Below, piece by piece: positions 1-5,196 of a DNA stretch of 5,196 nt; within the stretch, counting starts at the first letter, position 1, and each line of letters opens with the position of its first letter. Position numbers and translations under genes: made by a program. The notes beneath the pieces are model-generated. The model was not told where the DNA came from. It did not search any database and saw only the letters and a list, made by a program, of their open reading frames with translations. Source of the DNA: a bacterium. Lineage in GTDB: Bacteria > Margulisbacteria > Marinamargulisbacteria > JAAEMD01. The DNA lies in the NCBI GenBank assembly GCA_024225875.1, contig JAAEMD010000524.1, positions 1 through 5,196 on the forward strand, written 5' to 3'.

Positions 1-1
1 A

Positions 2-484
2 GACTATTTTTTTCTTAAAAGTATCTGCACCCTTCTACTAACAGAAAGGCACCTGGTGCTATTTAACAAGTACCTTTCTTCGTTGATGGAAGAGTATCAG
101 GATCTGGCTTTTGATGGCTATTTATTATCAGGCTGGCTTTATCAAAAAAATGATGACCATAAAAATGCCCTGCCATTTTTTGAAGAAGCTGTCAAAATCT
201 GTCCGAACTCATCAATGGCACTTGCTGCTGCCGGAATATCAAATCTGTACCTGAGCAATTTTACTGCAGCCATAAATCTAATAAAAAAAGCTATAGCCAA
301 CTCCAGAGACAACAATATCTGGCAGTATGTACAGGTCATTGCTCTTGCTCATAAACAGCTTAATCAAGAAACCAGTTATCGAGAAACATATTCATGGCCA
401 TTAGAATTAAGTAAAAAAGATCCTTTTATAGTTCCTCAACATATAGTTGAAATGTACCAGGAAAAGCTACAGATTAAAAAATAA
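2..484 (+). CDS. TPR-repeat protein, C-terminal part (5' end outside window); paralogue of the next gene
   Basis: The reading frame is open from the left edge to the TAA at 482-484, with no stop upstream of the GTG at 56. The gene is therefore probably cut by the window edge. The visible 160 residues align without large gaps to residues 410-570 of the downstream 584-residue protein. About 40 of 100 positions are identical by eye in the core. Shared landmarks are LA.DG.LL.GW, ISNLYL/LSNLFL, RD..IWQ and YSWPL. The similarity begins before the GTG (DYFFLKS against NYLILKQ), which argues that the GTG is internal, although GAAAGG at 44-49 sits at a plausible ribosome-binding distance from it. The content is alternating amphipathic helices in a TPR-like pattern (34-residue spacing, small/aromatic positions), suggesting a protein-protein interaction surface. 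By analogy with its neighbour the missing N-terminus may carry a methyltransferase-type domain; this is inference. The gap to the next gene is 73 bp. Function unknown. Confidence 0.8.
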   Translation, partial: DYFFLKSICTLLLTERHLVLFNKYLSSLMEEYQDLAFDGYLLSGWLYQKNDDHKNALPFFEEAVKICPNSSMALAAAGISNLYLSNFTAAINLIKKAIANSRDNNIWQYVQVIALAHKQLNQETSYRETYSWPLELSKKDPFIVPQHIVEMYQEKLQIKK

Positions 485-544
485 GTAAAAAATATATTTT
501 TAAAGCAAAAAATCTTAAGACAAAATTTAATATAAAATCAATGC

Positions 545-550
545 AAAGGA
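545..550 (+). promoter_or_regulatory. Ribosome binding site of the methyltransferase-TPR gene
   Basis: AAAGGA lies 7 bases before the ATG at 558 and supports that start. The intergenic region before it is extremely AT-rich and contains TATAAA at 531-536, a possible -10 box without a convincing -35, so a separate promoter is possible but not shown. Confidence 0.6.
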
Positions 551-557
551 ATAGAAA

Positions 558-2312
558 ATGTCAAAATTAGTTACTGTTCAGGAGCCTGCCCCTCTATACA
601 AGGCTATAAAAACAGAGCTGTCCAATCTTTGCTGGCAATATGGAATGGGGACTTTTTTTACAGAAAAAGTTCCTTTTGCCGGCAGAAGCTGCAGCAGCTT
701 TGCTGAGAAACTAACATCTTTCTATCTGAATACCCTCTATCAAAACTATCCGACAAGCATACATTTATTAGATATAAACTTCCACATTTACGAACTTGCC
801 TCCGGCCTGGGGATTCTGGCAAAACATTTTATGGACAACTTAAAAATTCAAGATCCGGAAATTTACAAACGCACTATTTTACATATTACCGACAACTCAG
901 AACCTATAATAAATAAATTATCAGAAATATCTCTTTTGTATGATCATGCACATCAAATAGAGCTCCATGTTCTTGATGCAAAAAACCCGAACTTTAAAGT
1001 AGATGAAAAACCTGTGTTTGTTTTCAGCTCATATTTATTATCTTCATTTAACAGCAGGCAGATCGAATTAACAAAAGATTCAGTAAAAGAGATTCTAATC
1101 GAAACATATATAAACGCTGATGCTGCTATAATAGATACAACAGAGTATCCTCCAAAAGCAAAAGATGCACAAGAAATAAAAGAGCTTCTTACCGGCAGCA
1201 ATATAGATACAAAAAAAATACTGGCACCTAAAATACTGCCTCTATTAATACACAAACCTGTTTTTATACCTGTAGAAGAAAGCAGTATGCCTGATAATGA
1301 AAGATCGATTTTATCTGATTTCATAAAAACACAGGAAATAAAAAATAAAACAGTATTCAACTATAGCTATGATTTAAAAATCCATACTGAAAATGTAGTA
1401 AATCAAATAGATAAAAGAGGTGTATATTTTATAACTGATTTTGGAAATACTCTTCTGGAAAACAATATGATCAAAGACCTTAACGAAAATTACGGTTCAG
1501 TAACCTGCAACACCATATGCTTCCCACATTTACTGCACTGTATAAAAAAACAAAAAGCTTCTTACTGTATAACAAACCATACGCCAAACAGAACACAGGA
1601 ACTCATCGTATATAAATACCCCCTTGAACAGGAACTTCTTAGCACGTTCCAGAAAAAATTTCATCACTGCAGTTCCGAAAATGTCTCTAAATCATTAAAA
1701 TCTCTGTTAAAGTTACAGTATACGGGTTGTTATAAAACACAAATAGATGAAATTATGTCAGACCTGAACGAAATAGAAAAAACTAACTATTTAATTTTAA
1801 AACAAATCGCCTTCATACTTTATACACAGGGCTACTACCAGGACGCTTTTAAATATGCACTTAAACTACACAAACTTTATGGCGAACTGGCCATAGACGG
1901 CTTACTTCTTATGGGCTGGATATGCCAGCATAACACTATACATGAAGATGCTGTTAACTGCTTTAACCAGGTATTAGTAATATGCAGCAATGATGCTACG
2001 GCCTATGCTGCCAAAAGTCTTTCCAATTTATTCCTGGGACAAACCTCAGAATCAATAGAAAATCTAAAAAAAGCTCTCTTCTATTGTAGAGATGATTCGA
2101 TCTGGCAGTTCGCACTTGGCATCGGTCTGGCTTATTTAAGAGAAGGTAATATAGATGAGGCTGCAACAGCTTATAGCTGGCCGCTAAATATCCAGAATAA
2201 ATTCCCTGATCTAGTACCGGAAAGTCAGATCTCAGAGTTCCAGAATACTTTAAATTATTTAATAAAGATACATAAAGCCAGGAACCAGAATCAACCAGAT
2301 TCAGGAGAATAG
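558..2312 (+). CDS. MidA/NDUFAF7-like SAM methyltransferase-type domain fused to C-terminal TPR repeats
   Basis: This 584-residue protein starts at an ATG with a good ribosome binding site. Residues about 15-350 resemble the MidA (DUF185, NDUFAF7-type) class I methyltransferase fold. There is a glycine-rich motif I, IYELASGLGILAKH, at 77-90. A second strand, ITDNSEPIINKL, at 110-121 sits where MidA proteins have the E.S..L motif. FVFSSYLLSSF at 154-164 is in the place of the family's ANE..DALP, and GVYFITDFG at 288-296 is in the place of the family's DYG strand. Residues about 410-548 form roughly four TPR-like helical hairpins. There is no signal peptide or membrane segment, so it is probably cytoplasmic. 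Known MidA relatives methylate protein arginine (mitochondrial NDUFS2); a protein substrate presented by the TPRs is inference. Several expected acidic and glycine positions are changed, so catalysis is uncertain. It follows a partial paralogue in tandem and ends 56 bp from the convergent psd. The family match is by eye and moderately sure; the TPR part is surer. Confidence 0.7.
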   Translation: MSKLVTVQEPAPLYKAIKTELSNLCWQYGMGTFFTEKVPFAGRSCSSFAEKLTSFYLNTLYQNYPTSIHLLDINFHIYELASGLGILAKHFMDNLKIQDPEIYKRTILHITDNSEPIINKLSEISLLYDHAHQIELHVLDAKNPNFKVDEKPVFVFSSYLLSSFNSRQIELTKDSVKEILIETYINADAAIIDTTEYPPKAKDAQEIKELLTGSNIDTKKILAPKILPLLIHKPVFIPVEESSMPDNERSILSDFIKTQEIKNKTVFNYSYDLKIHTENVVNQIDKRGVYFITDFGNTLLENNMIKDLNENYGSVTCNTICFPHLLHCIKKQKASYCITNHTPNRTQELIVYKYPLEQELLSTFQKKFHHCSSENVSKSLKSLLKLQYTGCYKTQIDEIMSDLNEIEKTNYLILKQIAFILYTQGYYQDAFKYALKLHKLYGELAIDGLLLMGWICQHNTIHEDAVNCFNQVLVICSNDATAYAAKSLSNLFLGQTSESIENLKKALFYCRDDSIWQFALGIGLAYLREGNIDEAATAYSWPLNIQNKFPDLVPESQISEFQNTLNYLIKIHKARNQNQPDSGE

Positions 2313-2368
2313 ATAAATAAAATCAAGCAAAAAGATACGGTCCAGCAGCCCTGAAATATGCTTTAAAT

Positions 2369-2986
2369 TTACTCAAAACACGCTAACCTGGTTAAACCGC
2401 CCTTAACCTTATTACCTTTTTTAACAAGTATTTTTGCCGAACTCGGAATATAAATATCTGTACGGGAGCTAAACTTGATAAGCCCGAATTTTTCACCAGA
2501 AACAACATCCTGTCCACTTTTAAGCCTGCAAACTATTCTTCTTGCAATCAAACCAGCAATTTGTACAACCTTCATCTTTCCCTTATCAGTATCAATAACT
2601 GTTTCCATTCTTTCGTTTTTGTCTTCTATACCTGGTTTAAAAGCTGCATGAAATTTACCGGAAAAATATTTTGCCTCCATAATTTTACCAGCATAAGGAA
2701 TACGATTAATATGCACATTAAAAACAGACAGGAATATTATTACCTGATTATATTTACTGCCTTCATAAATAACCGGTTTAACATCTACAATAGTACCGTC
2801 CGCGGGTGAAAAAACAGCAGAACTGTCCTCCGGAGTAATCCTTGCAGGGTCTCTGAAAAAAAAACATATAAAAAGAAATATTATGTTAAAAATAACAGTT
2901 GCTGTGTTTAGTCCCATTACATAAGAAATAAATATCAGTAATGCTGTTACGCCCAGAAAGGGGTATGCTTCTTTAGCTATAGTCAT
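2369..2986 (-). CDS. psd: Phosphatidylserine decarboxylase proenzyme, short (archaetidylserine decarboxylase-like) form
   Basis: The product decarboxylates phosphatidylserine to phosphatidylethanolamine at the cytoplasmic membrane, using a pyruvoyl cofactor made by self-cleavage. The 205-residue length fits the short Psd class. Residues 9-44 are hydrophobic, probably one or two membrane segments, followed by the class motif FFRDPAR (43-49). SPADG (60-64, with D63) and NVHINRIP (90-97, with H92) carry the acidic and histidine residues of the processing triad. The self-cleavage region is GLIKFSSRTDIYIP at 168-181, so the pyruvoyl would come from S174, giving an alpha chain of about 32 residues ending in the usual GxxVKGG segment. 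Residue 173 is Ser (codon AGC, 2468-2470) where the family has Gly. The ATG at 2984-2986 is the only reasonable start, because an in-frame stop lies seven codons upstream. An AAAGGTG-like Shine-Dalgarno sits about 13 bases away, which is long. No pssA, the usual operon partner, is in the window. The gene is convergent with the methyltransferase-TPR gene and divergent from the FliK-like gene. Confidence 0.93.
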   Translation of the reverse strand: MTIAKEAYPFLGVTALLIFISYVMGLNTATVIFNIIFLFICFFFRDPARITPEDSSAVFSPADGTIVDVKPVIYEGSKYNQVIIFLSVFNVHINRIPYAGKIMEAKYFSGKFHAAFKPGIEDKNERMETVIDTDKGKMKVVQIAGLIARRIVCRLKSGQDVVSGEKFGLIKFSSRTDIYIPSSAKILVKKGNKVKGGLTRLACFE

Positions 2987-3060
2987 AGAGTTAAATATAC
3001 ACCTTTATCATTTCTTTAATCAACATTGCAAATCACTAAATATAAATGTATTTTAATATA

Positions 3061-3172
3061 TAGCTGGTACAAATTGAACTGTCCGTTTAAATGGCTGAGT
3101 GCAGTGTACAGGCGTACATAAATGAAGTCATTTGAAAACTTCAGTGTCGGACATTTTACTTTGGAACAGCTA
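3061..3172 (+). mobile_element. Miniature inverted-repeat element (MITE-like), complete copy, TA-flanked
   Basis: This is a 112-bp non-coding element. Its outer 25 bases (3061-3085, beginning TAGCTGGTACAAATTGAAC) are an imperfect inverted repeat of its other end (3148-3172, ending TTTGGAACAGCTA), with about 20 of 25 positions matching. It is flanked by TA on both sides (3059-3060 and 3173-3174), compatible with the TA target duplication typical of the IS630/Tc1/mariner group. The interior contains a perfect small hairpin, TGTAC-AGGC-GTACA (3105-3118), and a second stem, TGAAGT/ACTTCA (3123-3128 with 3138-3143). A second copy in inverted orientation occurs at 5108-5196 with about 92% identity. 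No transposase is encoded, so mobilisation would need a full-length relative elsewhere; the family assignment is inference from the TA flanks. It lies 74 bp upstream of psd and about 145 bp upstream of the FliK-like gene. Confidence 0.8.
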
Positions 3173-3225
3173 TAGTTGTTTTATTTTCAAGTTAAAGTTA
3201 ATACTTAATAAACGCAAGTTTTTAA

Positions 3226-3253
3226 TTAAAAATTACGATATTTACTATATAAT
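3226..3253 (+). promoter_or_regulatory. Candidate promoter of the fliK-like/flhB-like operon
   Basis: TATAAT at 3248-3253 matches the housekeeping -10 consensus exactly. TTAAAA at 3226-3231, 16 bases upstream, is a weak -35 match. The -10 overlaps a small inverted repeat, ACTATA (3244-3249) with TATAGT (3257-3262). It lies about 64 bases before the preferred start codon, downstream of the miniature element. The region is so AT-rich that chance matches are likely. I saw no flagellar sigma-28-type match. Confidence 0.4.
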
Positions 3254-3303
3254 AGTTATAGTTAAACCAGTTGTTATATTTTATAAATCTTGAATATAAC
3301 AAA

Positions 3304-3310
3304 AGAGGAG
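3304..3310 (+). promoter_or_regulatory. Strong ribosome binding site that sets the FliK-like start
   Basis: AGAGGAG, 6 bases before the TTG at 3317, is the best Shine-Dalgarno in the window. It lies inside the longer frame that opens at the TTG at 3290, so it favours the internal TTG at 3317 as the true start. Confidence 0.75.
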
Positions 3311-3316
3311 TTTAAA

Positions 3317-4588
3317 TTGGGATTAAATGTCGGATCAGGCCTTCCAGGCACACGAGGCTGGGACAGCGGCAAACCTGGACAGAACAAACAGGTTCAAAAG
3401 GCATTTTCTGTTGAAGAAACTCAACATACGGCACGAAATGTTGAGACTACAAAATCTCCGGAAACTGTAAATCCTGTAAAATCTCCTGCACCACCAGCTG
3501 AAACCATAACTAAACAGCCACTGGAACCTACTGCTCGACCAATGACTAAAGGTGATATCATTGATCAGCTGTTACAAATAAAATCTCAACCTTCTTCTGA
3601 AAATCAGCAGATTTTACTTTCCATGCTCGAGCATGGAATTGAAGCGTCCAGTGACAGCTTTGAAAACATATCCAGAATGCTGAAGGGCAAAAGTAAAGCA
3701 AGTGATCTAAAATCAGCTATTATCAGCCACAGCAAAAACCTGTCCACCTCACCTAAATCAGTAGATATTCTTTCATCTGTTTTATCTGACAACCAGAAAT
3801 TAGCTAAGCTGCTGCAAAAAACTCAACAATCCTTATCCAGCTTTCAGAGTCAACTTCTAAACAGTAAGGAGCTGTTCAGCTCAAAATTGATGTCGCTAGT
3901 ACCTTCAATTTTGTCTGAATACGATGACAATCTAAAAAAAATACTGAAAAAAGCAACACGAAAAGATATAGATATCAGCCAGTTTAAGAGATCTGATTTT
4001 ATCTATGACTCTAAAGCACTAAACGGGTTTCTTAGCGGTATCGCACAGAAATTGAGCAATTTCAAAAATAACGCAACTGCCAGACAACTGCTTAATAAGC
4101 TCTTTATACTTAAAAAAGATATCGAAAAGTCGATGGAAGCCTTAGTATACCAGATGATATTATCCAAAAGTACAGATCAGAATCATAAAATCGGCAAAGA
4201 AGAGTTCTCATACTGGCAGTTCCCCAATCCATTTGCACAAACACCTTCTAATATAGATATTCTTATTAGAAAAAATAATGCCAGCAAAAAAAAAGACATC
4301 GATCCTTCCAAAACAAAAATAATCTTAAGGTTCGACACTCTGGATATGGGCGAAGTTTATGTTATTATTGAAATTCAAGACCAGAAAATATGGTATACTT
4401 TCGAAACAGGTAAAGGTGAAACGAAAAAAAACATATCAAAATTGATACCTGCTCTTCAAAAAGCTATGGCTGCTCATAACTATGAAATAGTGGGGGTAAA
4501 AACACTGCCCAGGAAAACAGATATAAAAAAAGTACTTATCCCAACTATAAAGCTGGATGATTTTTCACGGATCAGGACTGAGGTATAA
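3317..4588 (+). CDS. FliK-like protein (flagellar hook-length control C-terminal domain)
   Basis: With the TTG at 3317 the product has 423 residues. The frame is open to an earlier TTG at 3290, which would add 9 residues that mostly encode the ribosome binding site. Layout: residues about 1-30 are Gly-rich, about 40-75 are a Pro/Thr/Lys-rich disordered stretch, and about 80-290 are Ser/Lys/Gln-rich and largely helical. SYWQFPNPF near 298-306 leads into a compact domain at about 332-400 with the FliK C-terminal pattern: a strand (IILRFDTLDMGEVYVIIEI), a second strand (KIWYTFET), then a helix and a final strand (NYEIVGVKTL). FliK proteins are secreted molecular rulers that contact the export-switch domain of FlhB. 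Here the next gene, overlapping by one base, encodes an FlhB-type C-terminal domain, which supports the assignment. It is probably a divergent FliK relative like those paired with YlqH-type genes rather than the main hook-length ruler. Only the C-terminal domain is recognisable. Confidence 0.75.
   Translation: MGLNVGSGLPGTRGWDSGKPGQNKQVQKAFSVEETQHTARNVETTKSPETVNPVKSPAPPAETITKQPLEPTARPMTKGDIIDQLLQIKSQPSSENQQILLSMLEHGIEASSDSFENISRMLKGKSKASDLKSAIISHSKNLSTSPKSVDILSSVLSDNQKLAKLLQKTQQSLSSFQSQLLNSKELFSSKLMSLVPSILSEYDDNLKKILKKATRKDIDISQFKRSDFIYDSKALNGFLSGIAQKLSNFKNNATARQLLNKLFILKKDIEKSMEALVYQMILSKSTDQNHKIGKEEFSYWQFPNPFAQTPSNIDILIRKNNASKKKDIDPSKTKIILRFDTLDMGEVYVIIEIQDQKIWYTFETGKGETKKNISKLIPALQKAMAAHNYEIVGVKTLPRKTDIKKVLIPTIKLDDFSRIRTEV
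3619..3638. repeat. 20-bp perfect palindrome inside the FliK-like gene
   Basis: The sequence reads identically on both strands around the centre CTCGAG, with arms TTCCATG and CATGGAA. It lies in codons for SMLEHGI, in the helical middle of the FliK-like protein. It could extrude as a hairpin or bind a dimeric protein, but no function is shown. Confidence 0.6.
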
Positions 4589-4971
4589 TGAACAAATCAC
4601 AAGAGTCTACACAAAAAAAAGCCAGGCAGTTAAAAACAAGCCTGCATGCGCTGGATACGCCAAAAAAAGAAAAACTAAAAGCAATAGCTATAAAATATGA
4701 TGCAAAAAAAGACCGTGCCCCTAAAATTGTAGCTGTCGGAAAAGGTATGGTCGCTGAAAAAATATTAAAAATAGCAGAAGAGCATAAAATACCCTTCTTT
4801 GAAGATTCTGCTTTAACAGATTTACTTGGCAAACTTGATATTGAAAGTGACATACCTCCTGAACTATACACTTTAATAGCAGAAGTTCTTGCTTTCGTTT
4901 ACCAGTTAAACAAGCTGTCTCAAAAGAAAAAAAACAGAGCCCGGACAAAACAGCAGTTTAAAACTGATTAA
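4588..4971 (+). CDS. Stand-alone FlhB C-terminal domain protein (FhlX/YlqH type, type III export family)
   Basis: This 127-residue protein starts at an ATG that shares its A with the TAA of the FliK-like gene (TAATG); GAGG at 4580-4583 is its ribosome binding site. A Lys-rich, probably flexible N-terminus (1-30) leads into the FlhB/YscU cytoplasmic domain. AIAIKYDAKKDRAPKIVAVGKG (32-53) corresponds to the segment after the self-cleavage loop of FlhB. AEKILKIAEEHKIPFFED (56-73) and IPPELYTLIAEVLAFVYQL (89-107) are the conserved helices. The membrane part and the NPTH cleavage motif of full-length FlhB are both absent, as in stand-alone FhlX-type proteins. In Helicobacter, FhlX can replace the C-terminal fragment of processed FlhB. 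This one probably acts at the cytoplasmic face of the export gate, with the upstream FliK-like protein as partner. The lysine-rich tail after 110 is typical of the family. Translational coupling with the upstream gene is likely. Confidence 0.88.
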   Translation: MNKSQESTQKKARQLKTSLHALDTPKKEKLKAIAIKYDAKKDRAPKIVAVGKGMVAEKILKIAEEHKIPFFEDSALTDLLGKLDIESDIPPELYTLIAEVLAFVYQLNKLSQKKKNRARTKQQFKTD

Positions 4972-5012
4972 TTCCATAACGATCAAAAACAGCAGATTGT
5001 TTTTCCAGGCTC

Positions 5013-5034
5013 AATAAAGACTTAATTCTTTATT
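5013..5034 (+). terminator. Possible AT-rich terminator hairpin after the flhB-like gene
   Basis: AATAAAGA (5013-5020) pairs perfectly with TCTTTATT (5027-5034) across a 6-base loop, 41 bases after the stop codon. The stem has only one G-C pair and no clean U-tract follows, so it would be a weak terminator. The rest of 4972-5107 shows no gene on either strand. Confidence 0.3.
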
Positions 5035-5107
5035 ATCTGATGTTCTTTAAGAAATCATAAAAATCACAATACTGTACCTGACACAACCATCAATACACTT
5101 TTTAATA

Positions 5108-5196
5108 TAGCTGTTCCAAAGTAAAATGTCCGACACTTAAAGTTTTCAAATGACTTCGTTAATGTACGCCAGTACACAGCACTCAGGCATTTAAAC
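5108..5196 (-). mobile_element. Second copy of the miniature inverted-repeat element, inverted, cut by the window edge
   Basis: Read on the minus strand this matches 3085-3172 over 88-89 bases, with about 6 substitutions and a one-base indel (about 92% identical). It starts with TAGCTGTTCCAAAG next to a TA at 5106-5107. The small hairpin is preserved as TGTAC-GCCA-GTACA (5163-5176), and the substitution relative to the other copy falls in the loop. Roughly 24 bases, the other terminal repeat, should follow beyond the window. It has no coding content. With the first copy it brackets the fliK-like/flhB-like operon in inverted orientation. Confidence 0.82.

Noticed and set aside
56..58. GTG as the true start of the first gene
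   Set aside because: The frame is open to the left edge and similarity to the downstream paralogue begins before it, so the gene is more likely cut by the window.
953..1360. Open frame on the minus strand inside the methyltransferase-TPR gene
   Set aside because: It is a shadow of a clear coding gene, and its protein is low-complexity without recognisable motifs.
2313..2368. Bidirectional terminator between the convergent genes
   Set aside because: Only four-base stems such as AGCA/TGCT can be formed and no U-tract follows; termination there is likely but I cannot point to the signal.
2561..2809. Plus-strand open frame inside psd
   Set aside because: It is opposite conserved Psd motifs, and its translation looks like random AT-rich sequence.
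3061..3172. CRISPR repeat, tRNA or riboswitch reading of the repeated intergenic sequence
   Set aside because: There are only two copies 2 kb apart in inverted orientation, no cloverleaf, and terminal inverted repeats with TA flanks, which a mobile element explains better.
3290..3316. TTG at 3290 as the start of the FliK-like gene
   Set aside because: No ribosome binding site precedes it, while AGAGGAG within the extension is ideally spaced for the TTG at 3317.
4572..4948. Minus-strand open frames over the flhB-like gene
   Set aside because: They lie opposite a recognisable FlhB-domain gene and show no family features; the Ser/Phe-rich composition is the complement of Lys/Glu-rich coding.

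Overview
This is an AT-rich bacterial window from an organism I cannot place to genus. Two things point to a flagellated bacterium that makes phosphatidylethanolamine: a short-form phosphatidylserine decarboxylase, and an adjacent pair of type III (flagellar) export-type genes, one FliK-like and one encoding a stand-alone FlhB C-terminal domain. Such FliK-like/FlhB-like pairs are known from Firmicutes and several deep-branching flagellated phyla. Nothing here decides between them, and there is no rRNA or tRNA.

Layout. Positions 2-484 (+) hold the C-terminal end of a TPR protein whose 5' part lies outside the window. Positions 558-2312 (+) hold a complete 584-residue protein with a MidA/NDUFAF7-like methyltransferase-type domain followed by TPR-like repeats. 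Its C-terminus aligns with the first gene throughout, so the two are tandem paralogues. Positions 2369-2986 (-) hold psd, convergent with the methyltransferase-like gene. The 330 bp between psd and the next gene contain a complete miniature inverted-repeat element (3061-3172, flanked by TA) and a probable promoter. Positions 3317-4588 and 4588-4971 (+) are the FliK-like and FlhB-like genes, overlapping by one base and surely co-transcribed. After them come an AT-rich hairpin and then a second, inverted copy of the same miniature element, running off the right edge (5108-5196).

How it fits together. The fliK-like/flhB-like pair is one functional unit, probably an accessory to flagellar or type III export. 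psd is a separate lipid-synthesis gene and its usual partner pssA is not in view. The TPR/methyltransferase paralogues have no obvious link to their neighbours. The most noteworthy observations are the pair of TA-flanked miniature elements bracketing the flagellar-type operon, the Ser-Ser (instead of Gly-Ser) self-processing site of the Psd protein, and the tandem, apparently motif-degenerate methyltransferase-TPR family.
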